A stretch of 64,000 bases of DNA from Paenibacillus anaericanus. Its GTDB lineage: Bacteria > Bacillota > Bacilli > Paenibacillales > Paenibacillaceae. Location of the stretch: assembly GCF_003994475.1 (NCBI RefSeq), contig NZ_RZNY01000007.1:124001-188000 (forward strand). The letters are read 5' to 3'. Position 1 is the first letter of the stretch. Each line of letters begins with the position of its first letter. Positions 36,740 to 46,162 of the stretch are shown piece after piece. The position numbers were made by a program, and so were the translations under genes. The notes below the pieces were generated by a model. It made no database searches and was not told the origin of the DNA. It worked only from the letters and a program-made list of their open reading frames with translations.

Positions 36740-36833
36740 CGTGCTCAAGGCTCTTATAGCTAGCTGAGCAGGGGTCACTCCATGTCAGAGGATCTGACCA
36801 GAGGGATTCATAAACATCCTCTTGGATCCTCCC
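36740..36833 (+). other. Hairpin-rich intergenic stretch upstream of lemA (possible structured RNA)
   Basis: Three close hairpins occupy the 394-bp gap: TGCTCA/TGAGCA (36742-36770), GTCAGA-gga-TCTGAC (36784-36798) and AGAGGgAT/ATCCTCT (36800-36822). The following 230 bases up to lemA look AT-rich and unstructured. No known riboswitch consensus matches by eye. Strand assigned by the downstream gene. Confidence 0.3.
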
Positions 36834-37063
36834 AAATCATCCCACCTTACTTATTTTCACATATTTAACAACTTGACCTTATTTCACTCGTCTTTATTAA
36901 GAATAATGAAACCTTTTGGCTACCTATACCGTATCGTTTATTAAGTTTTAAGCTGTTCACATCATCTGAGTTTAGTTTCCGATTACGGGAATAATACTAA
37001 GAGATCGTGACTAGGATTAAACAGAACAAGCTTCATAATCATTTCATAGGGAGGAAGTTATGT

Positions 37064-37702
37064 ATGAATTTCAAAGGAAAAGGCTGCCTCTTACCACTGA
37101 TCATTGTCGTGGCAGTCATCGTCGTTCTCATTGCCGTGTTTGCAGGTAACTATAACAAATACGTTACGGCTGAAGAAACTGTGAATCAAGAGTGGAGTAA
37201 GATAGAGGTCCAATTGCAGCGTAGATTTGACCTGATCCCAAACCTCGTAAATACAGTAAAGGGATATGCGGCTCACGAAAAAGATGTCATCAAATCTGTG
37301 TCTGATGCACGTGCAGCTCTGGGTGGAGCACGTACACCAAGTGAAGTTGCGCAAGCAGATGAACAGTTATCTGGTGCTTTGAGTCGTCTCCTTGTCGTCG
37401 TGGAGAATTATCCGAACCTGAAGGCAGATGCTCAGTTTACGCAATTAATGGATGAACTTTCGGGTACAGAGAATCGGATCGCTGTGGCACGCGCGGACTA
37501 CAACAATGTAGTAGCGGATTACAACAAATTGATCAAGCGTTTCCCTGGTAACTTAGTGGCTGGAATGCTCGGATTCGAGAAGAAGGATTACTTCGAAACG
37601 ACAGCAGAATCAAGAAATAATCCTGAAGTTGATTTCGGAACAGAGAATACATCTCTACGCTTCGATAACAAAAGTGTAGATATAGCGAGAGCTGGGGCAT
37701 GA
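37064..37702 (+). CDS. LemA-family protein
   Basis: 212 residues from the ATG after GGGAGG. An N-terminal helix (about 8-30) is followed by the LemA helical bundle with [30 protein letters not shown]. Function of LemA is unclear; it is often encoded beside TPM-domain proteins. An in-frame upstream ATG-like extension is rejected. Its stop overlaps the next start (ATGA). Confidence 0.92.
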   Translation: MNFKGKGCLLPLIIVVAVIVVLIAVFAGNYNKYVTAEETVNQEWSKIEVQLQRRFDLIPNLVNTVKGYAAHEKDVIKSVSDARAALGGARTPSEVAQADEQLSGALSRLLVVVENYPNLKADAQFTQLMDELSGTENRIAVARADYNNVVADYNKLIKRFPGNLVAGMLGFEKKDYFETTAESRNNPEVDFGTENTSLRFDNKSVDIARAGA

Positions 37703-38532
37703 AGCACCTGAGACTCCCCTTCATTACTCGGGGCATCGCCCAGCGTCATGGGTGGTGTCTCCGGGTATTCATCTTAATGTCCGTCCTGCTCATATCGCTC
37801 GCACCGATTGCTATGGCAGCTCCATCCATCCCTGAACCGCGTGGTGATATCTACGTTCAGGATTTCGAGAACCTGCTGACAAGTGAGCAAACCAACGAGT
37901 TGAACAGTCTGGGTCGAGCACTTGAGGATCGTACAAAAGCACAAATCGGAGTATTAACGGTACCTTCACTTGGTGGATATACGGTAGAGGATTATGCTCT
38001 ACAAGCGCTTAGACAATATGGACTTGGTGACAAAAAACTAAACAATGGTGTGTTACTTCTGTTATCGATGGAAGATGGGGAACCAGGTAACAGACCACTT
38101 CGTATTGAAGTTGGGTATGGACTTGAGGGGGCTTTGCCAGATGGCAAGGTGGGTCGGATTCTAGATCAAGTAACCATCCCCTATTTAGTCAATAATCAGC
38201 CTGGGGAGGCTATTGTTGAAACCTATAAGATGTTATATAACGAAGTGGCCAAAGAATACGGTGTAGAAGACCAGTTAACACCGCAAAATATAGTTGTTCC
38301 AAGTGCCACAGAGAGTGCTAGTGGCGATCTGCCACTCGGCTGGATCATCCTTATTGTTGTCTTACTCGCAATTGATTTCATTTTCTTCCGCGGTACTCTG
38401 ACCTTCTTCCTTCTTTCTATGCTTAGTCGCGGCGGGCGTGGAGGCGGTGGCGGTGGATTTGGAGGAGGCGGTGGTTTTCGCGGAGGTGGCGGTGGTTCCT
38501 CTGGGGGCGGCGGTGCAAGTCGCAGGTTTTAA
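37699..38532 (+). CDS. TPM-domain (YgcG-family) exported membrane protein
   Basis: 277 residues. A signal-like helix (about 22-41, cleavage after AMA), a TPM domain (about 50-180) with [29 protein letters not shown], one membrane helix (about 215-240) and a Gly-rich tail of repeated GGGGG with F, R or S, ending ASRRF. Overlaps lemA by 4 bp, so they are coupled. TPM proteins in plants repair photosystem II; in bacteria they may be membrane-protein quality factors. Confidence 0.9.
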   Translation: MKHLRLPFITRGIAQRHGWCLRVFILMSVLLISLAPIAMAAPSIPEPRGDIYVQDFENLLTSEQTNELNSLGRALEDRTKAQIGVLTVPSLGGYTVEDYALQALRQYGLGDKKLNNGVLLLLSMEDGEPGNRPLRIEVGYGLEGALPDGKVGRILDQVTIPYLVNNQPGEAIVETYKMLYNEVAKEYGVEDQLTPQNIVVPSATESASGDLPLGWIILIVVLLAIDFIFFRGTLTFFLLSMLSRGGRGGGGGGFGGGGGFRGGGGGSSGGGGASRRF

Positions 38533-38657
38533 TCATAATAGAACTAACTTTTATAGTAATCCTGTCGAAAAACAGCTACTCCCGGTATAATAATCCCTAG
38601 TATATAAAGCGGATTCCAGACTAACCTAGTTCCGCCGGAGGGAGAGAACCGTACAAC

Positions 38658-39383
38658 ATGAACGATTACACACCACAGAAAGCTGTTTTTTTTGACTTAG
38701 ATGACACTCTTTATGATCACTTGATTCCTTTTCGCCTCGCGCTGCAAAGCGTACTATCGACAGGGATAGACTTCCCTTATGAACCCGCATATCATCGTTT
38801 GCGCTATTTCAGTGATAAATTATCTGCAGAGCGTGGAGGGACCCCGACACAGGGTCATGATCTCGAAGAAATGCGTACCAGCCGATTCCAACTTGCTCTA
38901 GCCGAATTCGATATTATCCTAACTACAGAGCAAGCCGCTGCGGTACAGGCTCAGTATCTCAACAAACAATTTCAAATTGAAATGTTTGAGGGCGCGCGGG
39001 AACTGATACAGAAGTTACAAGCCCATGGTTACCTCGTTGGGGTTATTACGAATGGTCCGCCAGAACACCAAATGAACAAAATCCAGGCTCTAAATCTGGA
39101 AGAGTTCATTCCAAGCGAACTTTTCTTCATCTCGGGTGCTGTCGGCATCACTAAGCCTGATCGCAAGCTGTTCGAGCATGTGACCGATAAATTTGAACTC
39201 TCACCTGAGAATTGCTATTATATCGGGGATTCCTGGCGTAATGACGTAGTGGGTGCTTCATCTGCCGGCTGGAACGTGATCTGGTTCAATCACCGTGGTG
39301 TAGAGCCAGAGTCGGCACATCGTCCCCATCAACTTGCTAAGAGTTATACTGATTTGACAGCGTATTTACTGGGTGACAAATAA
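38658..39383 (+). CDS. HAD-superfamily hydrolase (YjjG/PhnX-like)
   Basis: 241 residues. HAD motifs in order: DLDDTLYD (I), TNGPPEHQ (II), KPDRKLF (III Lys) and YIGDSWRNDVVGA (IV). A four-helix cap lies between I and II, so a phosphatase of small metabolites such as nucleotides is likely. GGAGGGAGAG precedes the ATG, and a TATAAT at 38588-38593 may be its -10. Confidence 0.88.
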   Translation: MNDYTPQKAVFFDLDDTLYDHLIPFRLALQSVLSTGIDFPYEPAYHRLRYFSDKLSAERGGTPTQGHDLEEMRTSRFQLALAEFDIILTTEQAAAVQAQYLNKQFQIEMFEGARELIQKLQAHGYLVGVITNGPPEHQMNKIQALNLEEFIPSELFFISGAVGITKPDRKLFEHVTDKFELSPENCYYIGDSWRNDVVGASSAGWNVIWFNHRGVEPESAHRPHQLAKSYTDLTAYLLGDK

Positions 39384-39394
39384 AATCAAAAACA

Positions 39395-39430
39395 GGGTAG
39401 CTCAAAAGTAAATTTACTTTTGAGCTACCC
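39395..39430. terminator. Bidirectional terminator between HAD and Tet(M)-like genes
   Basis: Perfect GGGTAGCTCAAAAGTAAA/TTTACTTTTGAGCTACCC palindrome with almost no loop, followed by CTTTTTCT. Confidence 0.85.
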
Positions 39431-39436
39431 CTTTTT

Positions 39437-41413
39437 CTATCCTTGTAATGCCTTTCGTACACTTAGAATATACTTCGACTGATCCAGTGGGTTAACTCCT
39501 CGGCGGGTTCGTTCGGCCAATACATCGCTTGGACATTCCTCATAACCCGAGAAAAAGGAAGTGAATGAGCTCTTCCCCTTCGTATATGAACTTAATTCTA
39601 TTGGGTAATCAATAGAAGTTGCCACGGGCAAATATCCTTCTATAACCATGCGATCTCCCTGAAGCACTGGAGGATCAAATGTTCCACGCATTTGACTCAG
39701 ATCGTTCATCACCCTCCCCCCGTTCTCTTCGGGTACAACGATTCGAACACGAAGTATAGGCTCAAGTAAGGTTATTCCCACGTTAGCCAAACCATTCATA
39801 ATCCCCATCGGAGTTGCCACTGCGAAATCAAGTGGATGGGTGTGCCATACATGATGCTGACCTTCGATCAAAGTTACTTTCAAATCGGTTACTTCCCAAC
39901 CGAATATCCCTTGCTGTAATGCCTCAGGAACACGCCTAGCCACTTCATTCTGATACTGTAGCAGCAAATCGTCCGTTCGCACATTAGCATCATACTGTAG
40001 CCCACTCCCCCGCGGTCCTGGCTCAATGAGAAAACGAAGCACTGCCCAGCACGGCTTAGGCATCGTATAGGCGATATATCCTTCTCCTCTTTGCTTTGGT
40101 GTCTCTTTATAAATAACAGACGGCTGGCCAAATGACACTTGTAAACCATATCTGGTCTCTAGCACACTAGTTAATATTTCCAGTTGAATCGGGCCCATCA
40201 CTTTAACATGCAATTCCCTTTCATCCTGTAACCACTGCACATCCAGCAGCGGATCTTCCTCAGATAATTCAGTTAGTGCCTGTACGACCTTTGGATAATC
40301 AGCTTCATCGATCCAATGCGCTCGAACAGTCAGTAACGGAATTGCCATCTTCGCTTCATCCGGAATCGCATCCGGCACGCCAAGCACATCGCCAATCCGA
40401 ACATGTGCCAATCCGCAAATAGCCGCAATATCTCCCGCTGTAAGCAACCCTATATCTTCACTATGGCCGCCATCTACTTTGCGAATTTGCGTCACTTTCT
40501 CCTGAATGTTTTGTGTATGATTGAATACCGTATCTCGGTTTCGCAAGCTACCTTCATACAAACGGACGAAGGCCATACGCCCCATGCTTTTGTCTCGTTC
40601 AATTTTGAAGACGATCCCAGATAACGGAGACTCTATGTTACCGCCTGCTTGAGGTAAATAGGTGATCATCGCATCCATTAATGCGGTAATTCCAATTCCT
40701 CTCGCAGCGGATCCGTACAACAAGGGGTATATTTGCGCCGATCTAAACCCTGTCGTCGCAAATTCTCTCCATTGCTCTCTAGAAATGAATTCCCCATTAA
40801 TATACGATTCTAATAATATTTCATCCCGTTCAGCCAGGCTCTCATACAGCACTTGCTTGGCCTCTGGATCAACATCAGCGTCCCAGATATCCACTGTTGC
40901 ATTGAAATCCTGTTCCTTCCCCACTGGAAGCTGCATAGGCAGGATATCAGGAGATAAATAAGTTCTAATCTGCTCCAGCACGCTGTCCGAATCAGCACCG
41001 ATCCGGTCCATTTTATTCACAAAAATTAGCGTAGGAATCCTAAGCTTCTGCAGCGCATTCCAGATTAATTCTGTCTGGGGTTGTACGCCTTCTACTGCCG
41101 AGACAATCAATACCGCACTATCCATCACCCGCAGGGACCGCTCGACCTCCGAGAGAAAATCGACGTGCCCCGGCGTATCCACAAGGTTTACTTGAACATC
41201 CTTCCATGTAAAAGAGGTCATTGCCGCACGCACTGAAATTCCCCGTTGTCGCTCGATATCCATAGAATCGGTTACAGCGGTACCTGCATCTACGCTGCCC
41301 AAAGCCCGGGTTCTCCCACTTTCGTATAGTATATTTTCGGTGGTTGTGGTCTTACCCGCATCCACATGGGCGAAAATCCCAACATTAAGCCGCTTTATGC
41401 TTGGGTGTGTCAT
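39437..41413 (-). CDS. Translation GTPase of the Tet(M)/Tet(O) ribosomal-protection family
   Basis: 658 residues. EF-G-like with G1 AHVDAGKTTTTE, G2 region RQRGISVRAAMTSF, G3 DTPGHVDF and G4 NKMD. The order and motifs SGRTRALGSVDAGTAVTDSMDIERQRGIS follow Tet(M) rather than EF-G, and there is no EF-G G' insert. Tet(M)-like proteins remove tetracycline from the ribosome; chromosomal members may have other roles or give low-level resistance. The C-terminal helix that contacts the decoding site seems present. It may be cotranscribed with the upstream SGNH gene (44 bp gap). Confidence 0.8.
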   Translation of the reverse strand: MTHPSIKRLNVGIFAHVDAGKTTTTENILYESGRTRALGSVDAGTAVTDSMDIERQRGISVRAAMTSFTWKDVQVNLVDTPGHVDFLSEVERSLRVMDSAVLIVSAVEGVQPQTELIWNALQKLRIPTLIFVNKMDRIGADSDSVLEQIRTYLSPDILPMQLPVGKEQDFNATVDIWDADVDPEAKQVLYESLAERDEILLESYINGEFISREQWREFATTGFRSAQIYPLLYGSAARGIGITALMDAMITYLPQAGGNIESPLSGIVFKIERDKSMGRMAFVRLYEGSLRNRDTVFNHTQNIQEKVTQIRKVDGGHSEDIGLLTAGDIAAICGLAHVRIGDVLGVPDAIPDEAKMAIPLLTVRAHWIDEADYPKVVQALTELSEEDPLLDVQWLQDERELHVKVMGPIQLEILTSVLETRYGLQVSFGQPSVIYKETPKQRGEGYIAYTMPKPCWAVLRFLIEPGPRGSGLQYDANVRTDDLLLQYQNEVARRVPEALQQGIFGWEVTDLKVTLIEGQHHVWHTHPLDFAVATPMGIMNGLANVGITLLEPILRVRIVVPEENGGRVMNDLSQMRGTFDPPVLQGDRMVIEGYLPVATSIDYPIELSSYTKGKSSFTSFFSGYEECPSDVLAERTRRGVNPLDQSKYILSVRKALQG

Positions 41414-41457
41414 CGATGCTATCCCCTGTCATGTATGTCCGTTTATTAACTACTTTC

Positions 41458-42660
41458 TTATACTAAGACGGAATCTCCATAATGTCGACGATACCAACTC
41501 ATAAAAGCATCAGATATCGCTTTACCCGCCAAGCCATTTGGATGTGGATCATAAACTGAGCTCATATATTCCGGCTTAAGTAGATGGTCATTGGGAGCGG
41601 CCTGAGAAAGAACATGAGCAACATCAAATACTCGGCTCACCCCCACAGGTGGATGAGTAAGGATCGTGTGATTCACCTTACGCCATACATTTTCCTGTTC
41701 ACCGCTAAAATTAAACGTAGGCACAGTGAATAGAGTAACTTCAGTTGACGGAGAAGTCTCCTTTATTTTGGATACAATCGTCGTCAGATCAGTTAATAGT
41801 TGTTCCGCACTTCGTTTGCCAATATCAATGTCATTTACACCAAGTGCAATAATGACCTTATTCCCTTGCTTGGCTTTATATAGCCATGATCCATCTGTTG
41901 CTGTATCGTAGGCTCTTCCCCAGCCAGAACCAATGTTCCACACTCCAACATTTGATCCCATTTCTGCTGCGATCCTTGCGACCCAATATTCATAAGCATC
42001 CTTGGTAGTTCGCACTCCCTGTGTAATGGAATCGCCCAAGAATACAATATGCTCCCCCACGTCCTTTTTGTAACCTATGTAACTAGGAAATACCAACATA
42101 TTCTCGGACTCCGTAAATGAAGTAGCCGACTCCTGATGTGCCAAGTTCCCTGGAGCATCATAGGCCGTAACAAGCATCTGCTCTACGTTGAAGGGATACG
42201 TTTTGCCGGGTGAACATGTTGTAATCGTCCAAGTAAAGGAAAGATAATGCCCCTCAGGCAAATGAATACTCACTTCATCGCTGTAGAACTTCTCGCCTGG
42301 TGTTACTTTTTTTGAATCTTTGCCTGCAAAAGTGACCGGAATTTGAGATCCTTCTACCACTTTACCGTCCGGAGTCTTCCCTCCATCAGCCACAAAAGCT
42401 GCCTCAATCAACCACTCTCCGCCTAATTGACTTCCGACAGCAACCTGCCCCATATCCCAAGTGGAATCAATTGCGTTACTATGCCAAAATTTAAGATTCA
42501 ATGATCCATTCTCTCTAAGTTGAATATAGGATCGAAAGGTATGCGTGAATACGTTGCCCTTGTCCATAATATAATTTGTAGCCGTAGAAACAACTGTTGC
42601 CGAAGTATAGTCCCCCCGCATTATGCATTCATCGTTTTGTTGTATTCTGTATGTATCCAT
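41458..42660 (-). CDS. SGNH/GDSL-family hydrolase with N-terminal beta domain
   Basis: 400 residues from the ATG after GGAGGG (a 21-residue upstream extension is rejected). The N-terminal half (1-185) looks like a beta-sandwich. The C-terminal SGNH domain has GDSITQG (block I Ser), GSGWG (block II), GVNDID (block III) and DPHPNG (block V His). Likely an esterase, perhaps acting on acetylated carbohydrate. No signal peptide. Confidence 0.85.
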   Translation of the reverse strand: MDTYRIQQNDECIMRGDYTSATVVSTATNYIMDKGNVFTHTFRSYIQLRENGSLNLKFWHSNAIDSTWDMGQVAVGSQLGGEWLIEAAFVADGGKTPDGKVVEGSQIPVTFAGKDSKKVTPGEKFYSDEVSIHLPEGHYLSFTWTITTCSPGKTYPFNVEQMLVTAYDAPGNLAHQESATSFTESENMLVFPSYIGYKKDVGEHIVFLGDSITQGVRTTKDAYEYWVARIAAEMGSNVGVWNIGSGWGRAYDTATDGSWLYKAKQGNKVIIALGVNDIDIGKRSAEQLLTDLTTIVSKIKETSPSTEVTLFTVPTFNFSGEQENVWRKVNHTILTHPPVGVSRVFDVAHVLSQAAPNDHLLKPEYMSSVYDPHPNGLAGKAISDAFMSWYRRHYGDSVLV

Positions 42661-42758
42661 AGCAAGCCCTCCATATATCGAGTAAAAAAATATAGACTTG
42701 ATTCCATAATAGATATATAACACTTTTTCATATAGATGGTTACATATAAATCAAAAAA

Positions 42759-42778
42759 GCGACGCCAATAGGCGCCAC
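42759..42778 (-). terminator. Terminator of the 77-aa gene
   Basis: GCGaCGCC/GGCGcCAC stem followed leftward by TTTTTTGA. Confidence 0.65.
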
Positions 42779-42800
42779 CATGTATCTTTTCTGACATTGA

Positions 42801-43034
42801 TCACTTATCCAATAGTCCACCCGTTATATCTTTTCCACCGTACCATTTCTCCATAATATAATCCGTATTATGCTCAAACAAGTCCTTTAAAAACTCAACT
42901 TCTAGTTTCAAATCCTCGCCGATATTATAATCGAATGTATGCTTCGGCCATTCATACTCTGCTTTTGCTGCAATCGGAGCAGCCAATAGCAAGGCATCTA
43001 CTAATCTCTTGCGATTTATTTTCTTAACTCTCAT
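42801..43034 (-). CDS. Small hypothetical protein (77 aa)
   Basis: 77 residues: basic start (MRVKKINRKRLVDALLLAAPIAAKAEYEW) and an acidic second half with EVEFLKDLFEHNTDYI. The amino end could be a weak membrane or amphipathic helix. A GGGAGG site and a terminator support it. I recognise no family. Confidence 0.6.
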   Translation of the reverse strand: MRVKKINRKRLVDALLLAAPIAAKAEYEWPKHTFDYNIGEDLKLEVEFLKDLFEHNTDYIMEKWYGGKDITGGLLDK

Positions 43035-43089
43035 TATGAATTCCTCCCTACATTATTATATCGACAGAAAGGGAGATATCCTTTATAAG

Positions 43090-43833
43090 TTATAATATTC
43101 GGTTCAAAAATGCTTTCGTCCGTTCATGTCTAGGATTACCAAATAGCTCTTTAGGTGTGCCAGATTCTATAAATTGGCCATCCGCCATAAATACGACTCG
43201 GTCAGCAACCTCCTTGGCGAATCCCATCTCATGAGTCACTATGACCATTGTCATCCGCTCCTCAGCGAGTCGCTTCATAACCTCTAACACCTCACCCGTC
43301 AATTCGGGGTCGAGAGCCGATGTAGGTTCATCAAACAATAATATTTCTGGGTCCATCATCAATGCCCGAGCAATCGCCACACGCTGTTTCTGTCCACCGG
43401 AAAGGTGCTGTGGATATACATCCATTTTGTCTGTCAATCCGACTTTCTCCAATAAAGCAGTACTTTTGCTACGTATATCGGCGGTATGTTGTCCTTTCAC
43501 CAGCTTGGGTGCTAGCTCCAAGTTACCTTGAACTGTTAAATGAGGGAACAGGTTGAAGTGTTGAAATACCATCCCCATGCGGGCAGTAATCTCCTTGATC
43601 TGGTGTCCCCCAGAATATCGGCCCTCTTTGACAACGTAATCACTACCGATCTTAATACTACCACCGTTCACCTCTTCCAAATGGACCAGACTGCGCAGCA
43701 TCGTGCTTTTACCTGATCCAGACGGACCGATAACAGCCACAACCTCACTTTGTTTGACTTCAAAAGAGACATTCTTCAATACTTCAAGACTCCCGAAGGA
43801 TTTCTTGAGATTTGTTACTTCGATGATCGCCAT
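43090..43833 (-). CDS. Polar amino-acid ABC transporter ATP-binding protein
   Basis: 247 residues. Walker [14 protein letters not shown]-loop [14 protein letters not shown], signature [17 protein letters not shown] and Walker [15 protein letters not shown] are all of the GlnQ/HisP polar amino-acid type. It powers uptake with the permease and binding protein encoded upstream. Confidence 0.93.
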   Translation of the reverse strand: MAIIEVTNLKKSFGSLEVLKNVSFEVKQSEVVAVIGPSGSGKSTMLRSLVHLEEVNGGSIKIGSDYVVKEGRYSGGHQIKEITARMGMVFQHFNLFPHLTVQGNLELAPKLVKGQHTADIRSKSTALLEKVGLTDKMDVYPQHLSGGQKQRVAIARALMMDPEILLFDEPTSALDPELTGEVLEVMKRLAEERMTMVIVTHEMGFAKEVADRVVFMADGQFIESGTPKELFGNPRHERTKAFLNRIL

Positions 43834-43848
43834 ATTTAGCCAGTCCTT

Positions 43849-44508
43849 TTATTGAAATTTGAACTTTCTCTCAAGCCATTTAAAGAATAAAGTTAATACA
43901 AGAGTCATTAGCAAATATATAATTCCGGCAATAAAAAACGGCATGATCGTAAAATCACGGTTCACCGCGGTCTGGGCAAAATGTAGCAACTCCGGTACCG
44001 CCACCGCGTAAAGTAACGCTGTATCTTTGATCATCGTAATCGATTCATTCGACACGGCAGGTAAGGCCACTCGGAACATTTGCGGTAGAACAATTCGAGT
44101 CAGTGTATGCCAGCGACCAAGCCCAAGCACCTGCGCTGCTTCATACTGTCCTTTATCAACCGCCAACAATCCACCGCGGAAAATTTCAGCAAAATAAGCT
44201 GCATAATTCAATGTAAAGGCCAAGCAGGCTGCAGCAAAGCGATCCATTACTAAATATTCGCCAATGACAGGAATCACGGGTAGACCGAAACAGAAGAATG
44301 CCATCTGCAACAGAAGTGGTGTTCCTCGCATGACGTAAATATACCCATGTGCAAGCCAAGCTAATGGCTTTATTGCACTCTTAACGATCAACGTAATAAC
44401 AAAACCAAGTGGAATCGACAGTATGATAGTGATGAAGAACATAAGTACCGTCGTTCGTGCACCCTCCAGCATTGGCCCTGTAATTCTTATTAAATAATCC
44501 AAACTCAT
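43849..44508 (-). CDS. Polar amino-acid ABC transporter permease
   Basis: 219 residues, about five helices. EAAQVLGLGRWHTLTRIVLPQ is the conserved EAA loop of HisM/GlnP permeases. Fifteen bases separate it from the ATPase gene. Confidence 0.92.
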   Translation of the reverse strand: MSLDYLIRITGPMLEGARTTVLMFFITIILSIPLGFVITLIVKSAIKPLAWLAHGYIYVMRGTPLLLQMAFFCFGLPVIPVIGEYLVMDRFAAACLAFTLNYAAYFAEIFRGGLLAVDKGQYEAAQVLGLGRWHTLTRIVLPQMFRVALPAVSNESITMIKDTALLYAVAVPELLHFAQTAVNRDFTIMPFFIAGIIYLLMTLVLTLFFKWLERKFKFQ

Positions 44509-44531
44509 ATCTTCGTCTCCCCAATAACAAA

Positions 44532-44557
44532 AACCGGATCCCTTTACTCATCCGGTT
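44532..44557 (-). terminator. Intrinsic (partial) terminator between binding-protein and permease genes
   Basis: AACCGGAT/ATCCGGTT stem with 10-base loop, followed leftward by TTTTTGTT. Within an ABC operon this usually lowers permease/ATPase output relative to the binding protein. Confidence 0.7.
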
Positions 44558-44617
44558 CCCATAAGATAATACAACAATCGTAATCTCTACCTTAGTACCA
44601 ACGACTTTACTCTAGTT

Positions 44618-45388
44618 CTACTTCAATACTTTATCTTCGCCAAACCATTTCTGAGATATCGTTGATGCAGTTCCGTCCTGATTCAGTTCATCGAGTGCCT
44701 TTTGCAACTTATCCAGCAATTTCTCGTTCCCCTTCTTCACACCAACTCCATACTCTTCTGGGGCTAGCGATTCATCAAGCAATTTAAACGTTCCTTCTTC
44801 TTGGGACATGTAGTATCTTGCAACCACTTCATCAATAACGACTGCATCCAGTCGCCCCGTCTTCAAATCGCTTAATGCGAGTACGTTATCTGGAAATTCA
44901 GAAATTGTCTTGATCTCGGATTTGATTGGAGTTGCATCCAAGGCATCCGCTGCCGAAGACAAAGATTGAAGTCCTACCACTTTACCAGCCAGTTCAGATA
45001 CCGTAGAAATACTAGAATCGGCCAGTGTAGCGACGACTTGGCTATTAGCTAAATATGGCTTAGTGAATAACACTTTGCCTTTACGTTCATCAGTAATTGT
45101 ATAACCGTTCCAAATGAGATCAATTCGTCCACTGTTCAACTCGGATTCTTTCGACTTCCAATCAATCGGTTGAAAGGTTACTTCCATCCCCATCTTCTCT
45201 GCAGCCGCTTTTGCATAATCGATGTCAAATCCGACAATTTCATTATTATCATCTCTAAATCCAAGTGGAGCGAACTTATCATCAATCCCAATCACTAGTT
45301 TGTTGTCGCTATTACCGGAGCCGGAACACCCAACTACCGCAAGTAACATCATACCTAGTACCAAACTTAATAGAGTTATTTTCTTCAT
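44618..45388 (-). CDS. Polar amino-acid ABC transporter substrate-binding lipoprotein
   Basis: 256 residues. Lipoprotein signal with lipobox LAVVGC (Cys21), then the family-3 binding domain with GIDDKFAPLGFRDDNNEIVGFDIDYAKAAAE and WNGYTITDERKG. First gene of its three-gene operon. The exact amino acid cannot be read from the sequence. Confidence 0.93.
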   Translation of the reverse strand: MKKITLLSLVLGMMLLAVVGCSGSGNSDNKLVIGIDDKFAPLGFRDDNNEIVGFDIDYAKAAAEKMGMEVTFQPIDWKSKESELNSGRIDLIWNGYTITDERKGKVLFTKPYLANSQVVATLADSSISTVSELAGKVVGLQSLSSAADALDATPIKSEIKTISEFPDNVLALSDLKTGRLDAVVIDEVVARYYMSQEEGTFKLLDESLAPEEYGVGVKKGNEKLLDKLQKALDELNQDGTASTISQKWFGEDKVLK

Positions 45389-45534
45389 ATAGAATCTCTC
45401 CCTCTTATCTACAAACTATTAATATACTTTAGTCCGGTAATACGTTATCAGAGTCCTATGATACCATATTACCTTAGGAGAGTCGAGAGTTATAGGGGGG
45501 CATAAGCGTGGTAATTCCTGTGTATCACACAAAA

Positions 45535-46050
45535 TTAACAAATGTCTTTGGCCGTAAATTGGCTTAATTGTCTATAGATGTCTACAATCTCATCCATCTT
45601 CATTCGCACGAGTCCGCTCGAAGAAGGAGCCACAAATTCGTGAACTCCTTCAATAATTGATTCCTGCCTAAATCCCCAATCAACACGGGGGTTACGACTA
45701 AACTGACTGTATACACCTTTGCCCACAAAACAAGCAACCTGTGGCCGGTACTCACTCAGCTTTGCATGTAAAATTTCTCTACCCTCTGTGTACTCCTCCC
45801 GGGTAATATCCTCAATCCCACGTGTGGGACGTGCGACGATATTCGTGAACCCATATCCTAGTTTCAGCAGTTCTCCATCCTCAGAGGCATCATATAACCG
45901 GGGTGTCAGTCCGGAGGAATAGAGTATTCGCCAGAAGTTATTACGTGGGTTAGCATAATGATGCCGGGTCGCGCCCGATCTTAGACTGGGGTTGAATCCA
46001 ATGAATAAGATCGTTAATCCATAATCTAGATGATCCGGTATTCCTTCCAC
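45535..46050 (-). CDS. mug: Mismatch-specific (G:U/T) DNA glycosylase, Mug/TDG family
   Basis: 171 residues. GFNPSLRSG (motif 1) and the C-terminal PSSSGLVRM segment define UDG family 2. It removes uracil or thymine from G mispairs. Start placed at GTG 46050, because GGAAGGAGAGG lies 5 bases upstream; a GTG 18 bp upstream is possible. Confidence 0.85.
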   Translation of the reverse strand: MEGIPDHLDYGLTILFIGFNPSLRSGATRHHYANPRNNFWRILYSSGLTPRLYDASEDGELLKLGYGFTNIVARPTRGIEDITREEYTEGREILHAKLSEYRPQVACFVGKGVYSQFSRNPRVDWGFRQESIIEGVHEFVAPSSSGLVRMKMDEIVDIYRQLSQFTAKDIC

Positions 46051-46162
46051 GGTGTCCTCTCCTTCCACTTCATCGATTTCAAAGGTTGATGAGATCGATT
46101 CTACAGAAAGAGGGACCGCTTTTCAAACTACGTCATAACGTAACAATAACTTTCGTCCAACT

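Noticed and set aside
36740-36840. T-box, ydaO or M-box leader upstream of lemA
   Set aside because: No AGGGTGGNACCGCG or other defining core could be found; kept only as unexplained structure.
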